Positions 53,807 to 63,577 of a DNA stretch of 64,000 bases are shown here, piece by piece. The number at the start of each line of letters is the position of its first letter. The first letter of the stretch is position 1. The stretch is from assembly GCA_000510425.1 (NCBI GenBank), contig AZKM01000003.1, positions 1 to 64,000 on the forward strand, in the 5' to 3' direction. The stretch comes from Eubacterium nodatum ATCC 33099. GTDB lineage: Bacteria; Bacillota; Clostridia; Peptostreptococcales; Anaerovoracaceae. A program made the position numbers and the translations under genes. Under the pieces are notes generated by a model that worked only from the letters and a program-made list of their open reading frames with translations, ran no database searches and was not told the DNA's origin.

Positions 53807-55078
53807 ATGAGTAAAGAAAAAGTAGTACTGGCTTATTCAGGGGGACTCGATACTTCCGTAATCATGAAATGGCTAAAGGAAAATTACGACTATGAAGTTA
53901 TCGCAGTGTGTTGTAATGCCGGTCAGAAGGAAGATTTTGATGCAATCGAAAAAAAGGCTCTTGCAACGGGTGCAATAAAGGCGATTACCGTTGATATTCG
54001 GGAAGAATTTATAACCGACTATATTTGGCCTACATTAAAGGCCGGAGCAACATACGAGAACTATCTCCTGGGAACATCAATGGCAAGACCTCTAATGGCA
54101 CAAAAACTTGTTGAAATAGCAAAAGAGGAGGGTGCATTTTACATCGCCCACGGATGTACAGGCAAGGGCAACGATCAGGTGAGATTTGAAACTGCCGTTC
54201 ACGCACTTGATCCGTCGATTAAGATTATTGCTCCATGGCGAATGGATGCGTGGGAATTTCAATCCAGGGAAGATCTCATTGAATATTCCAAGGATCACGA
54301 TATTCCGATCAGTCAATCAACCGCCAAAATTTACTCAAGGGATGAGAACATATGGCATATAAGCCATGAAGGTGGCGAACTTGAGAACCCATGGAACGAA
54401 CACTATGACAGTATACATGTTTTGAGCGTTCCACCGGAAAAGGCACCGGATGAGGTCACCTATGTCGAAATAGCTTTTGAAAAAGGCGTTCCTGTGGCAG
54501 TAGACGGTGTCAAAATGGAGCCGGTTCAACTTCTCATGAAATTAAACGAACTTGGTAGCAAAAACGGTATAGGCACAATAGACATAGTAGAAAACAGACT
54601 TGTCGGAATGAAATCCCGCGGCGTATATGAAACTCCCGGAGGAACTATCCTCTTTGCCGCTCACTCGGGTCTGGAGGAGCTTATTCTCGACAGAGACACT
54701 TCACATTACAAGAAAATTGTCGGTGATAAATTTGCCGAGCTTCTGTACAATGGCCTCTGGTTCACACCTCTCAGAGAAGCAATCAGTGCATTTGTAGATG
54801 TAACCCAGGAAAAAGTTACAGGTACGGTAAAAATGAAGTTATACAAGGGTAATGCAATTGTTGCTGCCAAGAAATCGCTTTATTCACTTTACAATGAAGA
54901 ATTTGCAACATTCAGCAAGGATGAAGTTTACAATCAATACGATGCAGAAGGATTTATCAATCTGTGGTCTCTGCCACTGAAAATCCGTGCAATTCAGAAG
55001 GAAACTGTAGAAGGAGGGGCAAGACAGGATGAAACTCTGGAAAGGAAGGTTCTTAAAGGAAGCGACTTCGTCGAGTGA
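53807..55078 (+). CDS. argG: Argininosuccinate synthase
   Basis: ArgG joins citrulline and aspartate with ATP. The 423-residue protein has the N-type PP-loop [18 protein letters not shown] (6-23), the citrulline/aspartate-binding [24 protein letters not shown] segment [17 protein letters not shown] and [16 protein letters not shown]. It is about 20 residues longer than usual because the frame runs on through the first codons of argH, overlapping by 50 bases. GGAGGG precedes the ATG. TATAAT at 53771 is a possible -10. Confidence 0.96.
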   Translation: MSKEKVVLAYSGGLDTSVIMKWLKENYDYEVIAVCCNAGQKEDFDAIEKKALATGAIKAITVDIREEFITDYIWPTLKAGATYENYLLGTSMARPLMAQKLVEIAKEEGAFYIAHGCTGKGNDQVRFETAVHALDPSIKIIAPWRMDAWEFQSREDLIEYSKDHDIPISQSTAKIYSRDENIWHISHEGGELENPWNEHYDSIHVLSVPPEKAPDEVTYVEIAFEKGVPVAVDGVKMEPVQLLMKLNELGSKNGIGTIDIVENRLVGMKSRGVYETPGGTILFAAHSGLEELILDRDTSHYKKIVGDKFAELLYNGLWFTPLREAISAFVDVTQEKVTGTVKMKLYKGNAIVAAKKSLYSLYNEEFATFSKDEVYNQYDAEGFINLWSLPLKIRAIQKETVEGGARQDETLERKVLKGSDFVE

Positions 55079-56393
55079 TGAATTCAATGCTTCCATAGGA
55101 TTCGACCGAAGAATGTATGAAGAAGATATCACCGGCAGTATAGCTCATGCCAAAATGCTGGGAAAACAGGGAATCATATCTTCGGAAGAATCGGCGCTTA
55201 TCGTCAAAACACTTAGAGAAATATTGAAGGACATCGAAACCGGTAAGATTGATTTTACCATCGAAGCGGAAGACATCCACATGAACATAGAGACGATTCT
55301 GACTGACAGAATCGGACAGACGGGCAAAAAGCTCCATACAGCCAGAAGCAGAAATGACCAGGTAGCTCTTGATTTCAGATTATATCTGAGGAAAGAGTCC
55401 GCATATATTGATGAAAAGCTGTCTGTCCTTCTGGAGACAATCAAAAATCTTGCGGAAGAGCATATCGAAACGGTAATGCCGGGATATACACATCTACAAA
55501 GGGCACAGCCTGTAACTCTGGCTTATCATCTGCTTGCATATTATCAGATGTTCTCCCGCGACAAAGAAAGGTTCGCCGACAGTCTTGGAAGAATAAACAG
55601 ACTTCCCCTGGGAAGCGGAGCCCTTGCGGGAACCACTTATGATACAGACAGACAATTTCTGAAGGCTGAGCTGGGGTTCAATGAAATTTTGCCAAATGGA
55701 ATGGATGCTGTGGCCGATAGAGACTTTGCGATTGAATTTCTGAGCTGCTGCAGTATATGTATCATGCATATGAGCAGATTTTGCGAAGAGTTGATTAACT
55801 GGAGCAGTGCTGAGTTCGGATTCATTGAAATTGACGATGCCTATTCAACGGGCAGCAGCATTATGCCTCAGAAAAAAAACCCTGACATGGCAGAACTGAT
55901 AAGAGGCAAAAGCGGCAGAATATATGGAGATCTGATGGCACTTCTCACCATATGTAAAGGGTTGCCGCTGGCATACAATAAAGATCTGCAGGAGGACAAA
56001 GAACCTCTGTTTGATGCTGTTGATACTCTGAAGGCATCGATTGGAATATTCACTGAAATGATAGCCACCATGACAGTAAAGAAAGACAAAATGGCTTCTG
56101 CTGCCAAATTCGGATATATGAATGCCACAGATGCGGCTGATTACCTCGTGGCGAAAGGGATTCCCTTCAGAGATTGTCATGAAATCATAGGAAATATGGT
56201 TCTTTATGCGATAAATAAAGGGGTTGCTTTGGATGAGTTGACAATGGATGAGTTCAAGTCTTTCTCAAATGCCTTTGACGAGGACATATATGCGGCAATC
56301 GATATTGTGAACTGCATAAAGGCAAAAAAGTCGGAGGGATCGACCTCTTTTGAAAGTGTAAAAAAACAATTATCGGATTTAACCGATGAATAA
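55029..56393 (+). CDS. argH: Argininosuccinate lyase
   Basis: ArgH splits argininosuccinate into arginine and fumarate. The 454-residue protein starts [20 protein letters not shown], then has [39 protein letters not shown] and the superfamily signature [12 protein letters not shown] with the catalytic Ser. The start lies inside argG, preceded by AAGGAGGGG, so the ribosome site of argH is inside the argG coding region and the two are coupled. Confidence 0.96.
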   Translation: MKLWKGRFLKEATSSSDEFNASIGFDRRMYEEDITGSIAHAKMLGKQGIISSEESALIVKTLREILKDIETGKIDFTIEAEDIHMNIETILTDRIGQTGKKLHTARSRNDQVALDFRLYLRKESAYIDEKLSVLLETIKNLAEEHIETVMPGYTHLQRAQPVTLAYHLLAYYQMFSRDKERFADSLGRINRLPLGSGALAGTTYDTDRQFLKAELGFNEILPNGMDAVADRDFAIEFLSCCSICIMHMSRFCEELINWSSAEFGFIEIDDAYSTGSSIMPQKKNPDMAELIRGKSGRIYGDLMALLTICKGLPLAYNKDLQEDKEPLFDAVDTLKASIGIFTEMIATMTVKKDKMASAAKFGYMNATDAADYLVAKGIPFRDCHEIIGNMVLYAINKGVALDELTMDEFKSFSNAFDEDIYAAIDIVNCIKAKKSEGSTSFESVKKQLSDLTDE

Positions 56394-56532
56394 TAACACT
56401 CACTCGCCTTGCAAAAGAAAATTCGATACTCTTTAACCCACAGCATCTCAAACAGTATAGCATTATATGATCTAATGCAAGTTAACATACTATAGCACTA
56501 TGATTTAATAATACGAAAAAAAGGAAAAGAAA

Positions 56533-56916
56533 ATGAGAAAAATAATTACAACAGACAAGGCTCCGGCAGCTATCGGACCATACGCACAGGCAAACGCGGT
56601 GGGAAATCTGATATTCACCAGTGGTCAGATTCCTCTGGATCCCGCTACCGGAAAAATCGTATCAAGTGAAATTGAGGAACAAACCAAGCAGGTATTTGCA
56701 AATCTATCAGCTGTTTTGGAAGAAGCGGGAACTAGCCTGGATAACCTGATAAAAACCACCTGTTTCCTTGCAAATCTTGATGACTTTGCCACTGTAAACG
56801 AAATATACGGAACTTATTTCCCTTCCGGAGTATTTCCCTCTCGTTCAGCCTTTGAGGTCAGTAAACTTCCTATGGGGAGCCTCATTGAGATTGAAGGAAT
56901 TGCAATAATCAAATAG
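56533..56916 (+). CDS. ridA: RidA-family enamine/imine deaminase
   Basis: RidA hydrolyses reactive 2-aminoacrylate and related enamines made by PLP enzymes. The 127-residue protein has AIGPYAQANAVGNLIFTSGQ, the Cys-containing KTTCFLANLDDFATVNEIY, and the active-site Arg in FPSRSAFEVSKLPMGSLIEI near residue 105. Length is typical. AAGGAAAAG precedes the ATG. The 139 bases upstream hold a GCATTA/TAATGC inverted repeat at 56461-56479. Confidence 0.94.
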   Translation: MRKIITTDKAPAAIGPYAQANAVGNLIFTSGQIPLDPATGKIVSSEIEEQTKQVFANLSAVLEEAGTSLDNLIKTTCFLANLDDFATVNEIYGTYFPSGVFPSRSAFEVSKLPMGSLIEIEGIAIIK

Positions 56917-56948
56917 CATAAGATAAGCAAATGATATAACAAAACAAA

Positions 56949-56989
56949 AAAAGCTGTAAACTATCCATGATAGTTAGCCTGCAGCTTTT
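56949..56989. terminator. Bidirectional terminator
   Basis: AAAAGCTG (56949-56956) and CAGCTTTT (56982-56989) enclose a second stem AACTATC/GATAGTT (56959-56965, 56969-56975). On the minus strand it is followed by TTTTTTTGTTTTG. It serves ridA and the convergent membrane-protein gene. Confidence 0.75.
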
Positions 56990-57034
56990 GATTCTGTAAT
57001 TACTTAGAATTTATAATCGTTTTGTAATTTTTTA

Positions 57035-57919
57035 TTATTCCCAACCGCCAAAGTGTGGATCATTATTGATGTTATTGATATTTTTTGTATCATTGGAACT
57101 ATTTGGAGCATTTGGGGCATTTGGGGCATTTGAAATATTATTTCCTGCCGAATTGCTTTGACTCGGTGCAGCATTATTATTTGCAGGAGCTTCCCAGTTT
57201 GATGCGCCACTATTGCTCACCTGAGGTCCCTGATTCTGTACAACATTGTTATTTGCCGGAGCTCCCCAATTTTGTGCACCACCATTGTTCATAGGAGTTC
57301 CTTGACTCGGTGCAGCATTGTTATTTACCGGAGCTCCCCAATTTTGTGCAGTATTGCTTCCTGTCGGTTGTTCTCCTTGACCTTGCATAAAACTTTCATT
57401 TCCCGAATTAACAGGCGTATTCACAGGGGAATTATTCTGCGGTGTAAAATCGTTACTCGACGAATATACATTATCCCAAGAGGAATCGTTGTTATATGTA
57501 ATATTTACATTCTGCTGTACTCCACCACGATACTGATCCGGACCAAATCCCAAAATCATAATGAATACCGGATACAAGAACCATAATCCAAAGAAAAATC
57601 CAACGCCCTTGCCAAAACTCTTTGCTAATTTATAAAGCGTAATAATCGGTATAACCACATGGACAACCGGTATTAAAAGTAAAAGGAAGAGCCAGCCATT
57701 CCCCCAGGTTATCTTAAAAAGAATATACATATTATAGAAAGGAATCAATACTTTCCATCCCTCTTCCCCTGCTTTTTCAAATACCTTCCAAAGTCCAATT
57801 ATACCAACCACCGCAATCGCTAAAAGTACACATATCCAAAAAACTGAGAACATCCCGGCAAAAAAACCTGCAAGTAAACTTTCTTCCGCTGTAGTTGCTG
57901 TGCCATAATCATATCCCAT
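57035..57919 (-). CDS. Membrane protein with DUF5684 domain and N/P/Q-rich repeat tail
   Basis: The 294-residue protein has four hydrophobic segments in the first 125 residues (MFSVFWICVLLAIAVVGIIG, GWKVLIPFYNMYILFKITWG and so on), which matches the DUF5684 family; the W-x-x-L-I-P-F-Y-N motif is typical. The second half is hydrophilic low-complexity sequence rich in Asn, Pro, Gln, Ser and Gly with three tandem 24-residue repeats (about 191-214, 215-238, 239-261), each starting with the N-W-G/E-A-P motif. The tail likely lies on one membrane face as a flexible linker. Function unknown. GAAAGGAG precedes the ATG. An IS110 element begins about 32 bases upstream. Confidence 0.7.
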   Translation of the reverse strand: MGYDYGTATTAEESLLAGFFAGMFSVFWICVLLAIAVVGIIGLWKVFEKAGEEGWKVLIPFYNMYILFKITWGNGWLFLLLLIPVVHVVIPIITLYKLAKSFGKGVGFFFGLWFLYPVFIMILGFGPDQYRGGVQQNVNITYNNDSSWDNVYSSSNDFTPQNNSPVNTPVNSGNESFMQGQGEQPTGSNTAQNWGAPVNNNAAPSQGTPMNNGGAQNWGAPANNNVVQNQGPQVSNSGASNWEAPANNNAAPSQSNSAGNNISNAPNAPNAPNSSNDTKNINNINNDPHFGGWE

Positions 57920-58008
57920 TTCTTTCTCCTTTCTACTACAATATATTTATGGTTAATATCCCTTACAACCAGTAAGGAATTATCCATCTTGTTGCTTAGC
58001 TGTATAAT

Positions 58009-58205
58009 GGTGGAGCAATCGGTATGTCGGCTTCCTTTCTTGGACTTAGTGTCCGCAAAAAAGACTGATAACCAGCTCCTCATTTGCAGCGTTCGTTTTA
58101 TGCAGGTTGAACTGCCTTGGCACGTTCGTGTCACACCACAGTAGATAGAATAGGCAATGAGTAAAACTGGTGCTTATCCATTGCAATATTTTTTAAGGAG
58201 TGACA
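58009..58205 (+). ncRNA. Candidate bridge RNA of the IS110 element
   Basis: IS110 elements code a structured bridge RNA in a non-coding end that guides the recombinase to target and donor sites (shown for IS621). Here the left end, upstream of the transposase, has TATAAT at 58003-58008 and then about 195 bases with several hairpins, such as GGAC-TTAGT-GTCC. The hairpin CCTTAC-AACCA-GTAAGG lies just before, at the element edge. No sequence homology was tested; exact ends are unknown. Confidence 0.4.
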
Positions 58206-58209
58206 AATT

Positions 58210-59421
58210 ATGAACGCAGTAGGTATTGATGTTTCTAAAGGTAAAAGTATGGTCGCAATCATGAGACCTTTTGGCGAGATTGTAGTATCACCTTTTGAAA
58301 TCAAACACACATCTAGTGACATTAATTCACTAATTGAACTTATCCATTCTGTTGATGGTGAATCCCGCATTGTTATGGAACATACAGGACGCTATTACGA
58401 AGCTCTTGCGCATGAGCTTTCAGCAGCAAATCTCTTTGTTAGTGCTATTAATCCCAAACTTATTAAAGACTTTGACAATGATTCTCTTCGTAAAGTCAAG
58501 TCAGACAAAGCTGATTCTGTTAAGATTGCTCGCTATGCACTTGACAAATGGCAAAACCTAAAACAGTATAGTGTTATGGATGAATTAGGAATTCAACTTA
58601 AAACTATGAATCGTCAGTTTGGTTTTTACATGAAACACAAAACAGCTATGAAAAACAACCTTATCGGCATCCTTGATCAGACTTATCCTGGTTTGAATGC
58701 ATACTTCGATAGTCCCGCCCGAAGTGACGGGAGTCAGAAATGGGTTGATTTTGCAGCAACCTACTGGCATGTAGATTGTGTTCGTAAAATGTCTCTCTAT
58801 GCATTTACCTGCCATTATCAAAAATGGTGTAAACGCAAGAAGTACAACTTCAGTCAGTCAAAAGCTGAAGAAATCTACGGAAAAGCAAAGGAACTTGTTC
58901 CCGTACTTCCTAAAGATGAAATAACCAAGCTAATAATCAAACAAGCTGTAGAGCAGCTTAATAATGCATCAGCAACTGTCGAAGAGTTGCGTGCCCTAAT
59001 GAACGAAACAGCTTCAAAGCTCCCGGAATATTCAATCGTTATGAATATGAAAGGTGTTGGTCCGTCTTTAGGTCCTCAACTTATGGCTGAAATTGGTGAT
59101 GTGAGCAGATTTACGCACAAAGGAGCCATCACAGCATTTGCAGGTGTAGACCCCGGTGTAAATGAATCCGGCACATATGAACAGCGTAGTGTTCCCACTT
59201 CTAAAAGAGGTTCGTCTAATTTAAGAAAAACTCTTTTTCAGGTAATGGATGTACTTATCAAAACCATGCCACAAGACGATCCCGTCTATCAATTCTTAGA
59301 TAAGAAACGTGCACAAGGCAAGCCTTATTATGTCTATATGACCGCTGGCGCAAACAAGTTTCTTAGGATTTATTATGGTCGAGTGAAAGAGTATCTTGCC
59401 ACTCTGCCAGAGTCTAATTAG
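58210..59421 (+). CDS. IS110-family transposase (DEDD recombinase)
   Basis: The 403-residue protein has the N-terminal RuvC-like DEDD domain (VGIDVSKGKSMVAI with the first Asp; VMEHTGRYYEALAH with the Glu; KVKSDKADSVKIARYAL with the last Asp pair) and the C-terminal Tnp_IS110/transposase_20 domain (MKGVGPSLGPQLMAEIGDVS, ITAFAGVDPGVNESGTY, the serine in SKRGSSNLRKTLFQ). Both are full length, so the element may be active. AAGGAG precedes the ATG by eight bases. Confidence 0.93.
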   Translation: MNAVGIDVSKGKSMVAIMRPFGEIVVSPFEIKHTSSDINSLIELIHSVDGESRIVMEHTGRYYEALAHELSAANLFVSAINPKLIKDFDNDSLRKVKSDKADSVKIARYALDKWQNLKQYSVMDELGIQLKTMNRQFGFYMKHKTAMKNNLIGILDQTYPGLNAYFDSPARSDGSQKWVDFAATYWHVDCVRKMSLYAFTCHYQKWCKRKKYNFSQSKAEEIYGKAKELVPVLPKDEITKLIIKQAVEQLNNASATVEELRALMNETASKLPEYSIVMNMKGVGPSLGPQLMAEIGDVSRFTHKGAITAFAGVDPGVNESGTYEQRSVPTSKRGSSNLRKTLFQVMDVLIKTMPQDDPVYQFLDKKRAQGKPYYVYMTAGANKFLRIYYGRVKEYLATLPESN

Positions 59422-59593
59422 TCAAAGTTAATATCCTTCTTTAGACCGGCACTGGTTGTGATGGTCTTATTTTGGTGCCTTCTTTTTCAACCTGTATAAA
59501 ATTTTCAATGTTCATTAGTTTAGCCTTGACTTTTTATTTGCAGGCTTTTATCACTACATATTAACTATATATCATGTTAACTTTTCTCATATT

Positions 59594-60715
59594 TTAAACA
59601 TTGGTTTTATTATCTCTCTGCCTAGTGTATTCTAAATTATCAAAGGCATTTTTGACTATCTCATTCAAGTCACTGCTAACCTTCCCTCTGCCGGCAGCAT
59701 AGATAAACAACACATAATTCCTCTCTGCTATAAAGTATCCTTTATACTCTATTCCACCCTTCTTCATCACTACGGTAAATGCCTTTGTTCCGTGTATAGA
59801 AGGTCTTGTCGCTTTCATAGTCATTTTCAAATCTGCAAATAATTTTTCCATGTGCAGCTTCATCTTTTTTTCGAGTTCGCCACTAGGCAAATTGTCAATA
59901 CTTGAAGAAATATATTGGCTTCCAATGAACAGATTATTTATATCCGTTGCTTTCCCGTTAGGACCATAGGTTTTTACTTGTGCATTTGACACCCTGTAAT
60001 CCTGGGTCCAATCTACAGGAATCTGAACAAGATATTTATTTACAAAAATCTTTTTATACTTCGGCGGATTCTTTGTAAAATACTCTGTCCTCTCTTTTAG
60101 CTTTTCTTTATCATGGTATATGTCCACACCATAATATTTTTTCATTTCTTTCAGTAACTCTTCGGTATCGCTGTTTACCGAAGTTTCATAAATGGTTATA
60201 TATCCATATGCATAATAGGTTTTTCCCTCAAATTCAATTGTCTTAATGAATTCTGTTTTGCTTGTACCGGTATATCTTCCAAGACTTCTCGTAATTGTAT
60301 ATTTTGAGGCATAGGTCACATCAGATCTTTCGATAATATCATTGCGCTTTTCTTCTGCAGCAGTACTTGTAACTACTGTAGTCGCTCCCAATCTTTTCAG
60401 GTATTGCTTTGGACCGCCTGTCGTCTTAACAATATTTGCGTCCAGCATCTTCAGAGAAAGTGTAACGCCGTTATGCGTTGCCGTAATGCCACCCAGCGTG
60501 GATTTACTAATACTTCCATTAGGCACAAAGGCTTGCAGAGTAAGATTATTCTTTACTATAATCTTTTCTTCCTTCAAGGTTTTAAAGCCTTTATAATCCT
60601 TCACCCTTTCGCCGAATTTTGGTTCTTTTTCTCCACAACCTGCCAATAACACTGCAAAAATAGCTACTATCAATGTCAAAGTGAAAATTTTGCCGGATGT
60701 TCTTTCTTTCATCAT
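59594..60715 (-). CDS. Lipoprotein of unknown function
   Basis: The 373-residue protein has a lipoprotein signal peptide with lipobox LLAGC (Cys at about 27) and should be anchored to the outer face of the membrane. The rest is a soluble alpha/beta sequence without a motif I know; two similar parts may exist, as GVTLSLKMLDANIVKTTGG and YLVQIPVDWTQDYRVSNAQV both read like PsbP/DUF-type beta-strand segments. Four charged C-terminal residues end the protein. The 157 bases between it and the IS110 right end hold no gene. Confidence 0.7.
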   Translation of the reverse strand: MMKERTSGKIFTLTLIVAIFAVLLAGCGEKEPKFGERVKDYKGFKTLKEEKIIVKNNLTLQAFVPNGSISKSTLGGITATHNGVTLSLKMLDANIVKTTGGPKQYLKRLGATTVVTSTAAEEKRNDIIERSDVTYASKYTITRSLGRYTGTSKTEFIKTIEFEGKTYYAYGYITIYETSVNSDTEELLKEMKKYYGVDIYHDKEKLKERTEYFTKNPPKYKKIFVNKYLVQIPVDWTQDYRVSNAQVKTYGPNGKATDINNLFIGSQYISSSIDNLPSGELEKKMKLHMEKLFADLKMTMKATRPSIHGTKAFTVVMKKGGIEYKGYFIAERNYVLFIYAAGRGKVSSDLNEIVKNAFDNLEYTRQRDNKTNV

Positions 60716-60926
60716 GTCAGACTCCCCCTTTTTAACTCAAATTAAATACTTCCTTAAAACATACATCGCAAGCTACAAGCTATAAGCATATGAGATATTT
60801 TACTATTAGAACCATAATGTACTTATATCTTAAACGATTGACGCAATTTTTTCAAACTTTTTTTGTTTTCTATCGATAACCCTTTTTAGAGATCATTTTT
60901 AATTTTTTATCGGTTAAAAGATATAA

Positions 60927-61460
60927 TTACTTCAGTTTCTTATATTCTTCTCTCAGCATTGAATAGCATAGTGAATCTCTGCAAACTCCGGTATAAGTTC
61001 CATATGATTTACGAATCCTTCCCTCGTAAGTAAAACCGCATTTTTTTATCACTCCTTGAGAACGAAGGTTATCCGGACCTGTACAAATTGCTACAAGATT
61101 CAGTCCCAGCTCCTCAAAGGCAAATCTCAAAACCTCCCTGCATGCCTCAGTCATGTAACCCTTGCCCCATTTATCTTCAGCAAGAGAATATCCTATTTCT
61201 TTAGAGTTTTCATCTCTATGGCGATCATTCTCAAGTGCTATGGTTCCGATGACCCTGTCATTGCCTTTTTCTCTTATCGCCCAAGCCTCTGTAGGAATAA
61301 ACATTTGCTCAATTATTTCCAAAGATTCCTCTGTGTTTTCATGAGGCTTCCATCCTGCAACAGGTCCGACATTAGGATTCTTGGCATATTTATACAAATC
61401 CTCTGCATCATCTCTACTGTACATTTTCAATAACAAATTTTCAGTTTCTAAGGTACGCAT
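60927..61460 (-). CDS. GNAT-family N-acetyltransferase (RimJ/RimL type)
   Basis: The product (177 residues from ATG 61460) has the RimJ/RimL pattern: TLETENLLLKMYSRDDAEDL at the start, VIGTIALEN, EIGYSLAEDKWGKGYMTEAC with the acetyl-CoA loop, LRFAFEELGLNLVAICTGPD and a final CRDSLCYSML. Such enzymes acetylate ribosomal protein N-termini, amino acids or other amines; substrate is not known. GGAGGT precedes ATG 61460, which is preferred to a start 45 bases upstream. Confidence 0.88.
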   Translation of the reverse strand: MRTLETENLLLKMYSRDDAEDLYKYAKNPNVGPVAGWKPHENTEESLEIIEQMFIPTEAWAIREKGNDRVIGTIALENDRHRDENSKEIGYSLAEDKWGKGYMTEACREVLRFAFEELGLNLVAICTGPDNLRSQGVIKKCGFTYEGRIRKSYGTYTGVCRDSLCYSMLREEYKKLK

Positions 61461-61585
61461 GCTTACCTCCTTGCAAATATTGCTCCCCTGCCTGCATACT
61501 GACAAATATACTCAATAAATCCTGAAATAAGTCGGTCAAAGATTAAAATTATTCCATCGAACATAAATTAAGTTTGTTATTAAGG

Positions 61586-63577
61586 TTATTCCGTGGTGCT
61601 TATAATCGTATTGCTGCTTCTGTCAATCTGACTAACTTTCATCTTTGCTGCATCATTTAGTTCAACACTTTCTGAAAGGCCCAGCAGGGTGGGTCCTAAA
61701 TATACGGTCTTCAAAGCTTTTCCATTTAAAGTCACCTTACTGTATTCAGTAAAATTTTCTCCTTTTATGTAATACTTACCTCCCACATTGACCACCTTGT
61801 CAATTTTGATTTTCTTCACGCCCATCTTCATTCCACTCTTCTTGAAAGGATTGGAACCACCATAGATATAATCTTTTCCGTACAACATGTCATATCCCAG
61901 AAGTTTTAAATCAGGAAGGTAATTTGATGAACTATGATTCACATTTTGGTGATACCTGAATGTCGTTCCCGCATGGATATTCAGGCGGTTTAAAACCTCT
62001 GCCGTCAGTTCGTATGCCGTTATGTCTCCATCCTTTTTCTTCATCCCGATATTATCCCAAATCACATACTGCGTCTGATATAAATCCTTTGCCTTATATG
62101 AACTTTCTGCCATCTCCAGGGCGGGAATATGGTCACCGTACATGACAAGTACTGTCGGCTCTCCGAATTTATTTAACTTATTTATAAGGTCTTTCACAAA
62201 TAAGTCCATTTCGTATACCTGATTGACATAGTATTCATATTTATTTTTCGTCTCTTCATTTGCAGCCTTGGTTACTCTTATCTTAGGATGGGCAATTAAA
62301 GACTCTGACGGATATTTTCCGTGACCCTGAACGGAAATTGTGTATACATAATCTCTGCCCTTTGTGGATTTAAGTGCTTCCAAAATCTGTGACGGTAAAA
62401 TATTGTCCTTTGCCCAGTTCTTAGGAGTTTTTTCCACATCACTCATATATTCAAGAGATGTGAATGTATCGTATCCTATATTATCAAATACTTCATTTCG
62501 GCTGTAAAAAACGCCTCTATGATTATGCACTGCATGGGTAGAATAACCGATATTCTTCAAATCCCTTGCAATACTTTCTGCAGTTCTTTCTTTCAAAACC
62601 GATTTAAAAGGATATTCTCCCGGTCCAAAAAACTTGACGGAAAGACCTGTCATAACTTCAAACTCGGTATTCGCAGTACCTGCACCACATGCGGGAACAG
62701 TAAGGCTTCCTGAGGAATATTTTTTCATAAGGCTCCTGTAATAAGGTATCGGGTCTTTGGAAAGCCTTATATCTTTAAACAGGGTAGGATCCACGAAAGA
62801 CTCCAACTGTAAGAAAAGGATATTCGGTTGCTTCTTCGTACCATCACCCTTCACCAAAGTGACTTTTCCGCTCTTATCAATACCGCTCTTTTGGATTATG
62901 TTTTTAATCTTATCCTTGGAATATCCATGCGGTTTGTGTATACCTTGATTAAGCCATGTATTTATAAAACAATACGGAACTCCGTAATCCTCATAGGCAT
63001 AAGCAAGATTTCCAAAGAAAGTGTCAAGAACATTGATTCTAATCAGTCCGTAGGTGCTTCCGAAAGTCGCTGCAATTATCAGGATAATAACAACTATATT
63101 TTTCTTGATAGAAATTTTGTCCTTTACTTTCGGTCCTTTTATAAACAGAAATATAAAAAGTGCAACCACAAGGGCTATTCCGCAAAATAATAAGATAATT
63201 TGCTTTATGGACATATAATTGGTCATGATTGTAAGTGCATCATCAAAAGAATCCATATCTTTCATGGTAAATGGAGTCATCCTCTGCATCAAAATTATTC
63301 CGTTCACAATACCGATAGTAATCCACACGCTTGAAATCAGAAGAGTTACAAAAAATCTTCTCTTGAATAAAAGTCCGATGCAAATTGTTGACAGAATCAC
63401 AAGCACATTATAGAAAAAAACCAAGGGTTCTTTTACCATAAAATAAAGCCCGCCATATAGCGGCATTTTCTGTCTGGCCCAAGTTTCAATAAACAAATTC
63501 AGAAAAAATGCCCACAACAAATAATTGATAATCGTGTTATTAAAATATTTATTATAAAAGTCTCTAATTCTATGCAT
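61586..63577 (-). CDS. LTA synthase-family sulfatase-fold transferase
   Basis: The 663-residue protein has five N-terminal membrane segments (about 15-175) and an extracellular alkaline-phosphatase-like domain of the LtaS/MdoB type: NILFLQLESFVDPT (metal-binding Glu259), the nucleophile Thr301 in GAGTANTEFEVMTG, VHNHRGVFYSRNEVFDNIGY, VQGHGKYP and VMYGDHIPAL. Such enzymes transfer glycerol phosphate to build lipoteichoic acid or modify glycans. After about residue 590 it has an extra beta-rich part (NVGGKYYIKGENFTEYSKVT, LNGKALKTVY) like an IPT/TIG fold, not present in classic LtaS. It adjoins the rsmA stop at one base distance. Confidence 0.87.
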   Translation of the reverse strand: MHRIRDFYNKYFNNTIINYLLWAFFLNLFIETWARQKMPLYGGLYFMVKEPLVFFYNVLVILSTICIGLLFKRRFFVTLLISSVWITIGIVNGIILMQRMTPFTMKDMDSFDDALTIMTNYMSIKQIILLFCGIALVVALFIFLFIKGPKVKDKISIKKNIVVIILIIAATFGSTYGLIRINVLDTFFGNLAYAYEDYGVPYCFINTWLNQGIHKPHGYSKDKIKNIIQKSGIDKSGKVTLVKGDGTKKQPNILFLQLESFVDPTLFKDIRLSKDPIPYYRSLMKKYSSGSLTVPACGAGTANTEFEVMTGLSVKFFGPGEYPFKSVLKERTAESIARDLKNIGYSTHAVHNHRGVFYSRNEVFDNIGYDTFTSLEYMSDVEKTPKNWAKDNILPSQILEALKSTKGRDYVYTISVQGHGKYPSESLIAHPKIRVTKAANEETKNKYEYYVNQVYEMDLFVKDLINKLNKFGEPTVLVMYGDHIPALEMAESSYKAKDLYQTQYVIWDNIGMKKKDGDITAYELTAEVLNRLNIHAGTTFRYHQNVNHSSSNYLPDLKLLGYDMLYGKDYIYGGSNPFKKSGMKMGVKKIKIDKVVNVGGKYYIKGENFTEYSKVTLNGKALKTVYLGPTLLGLSESVELNDAAKMKVSQIDRSSNTIISTTE

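Larger units (their letters stand above)
57952..59436 (+). mobile_element. IS110-family insertion sequence
   Basis: A complete DEDD transposase gene has about 248 bases of non-coding DNA before it and little after it, as in the IS110 group. The decamer GTTAATATCC occurs at both ends (57952-57961 and 59427-59436) and probably marks the core sequence at the element borders. IS110 elements have no terminal inverted repeats, so the ends are inferred from this repeat. The insertion is in the 5' flank of the DUF5684 gene. Confidence 0.6.
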
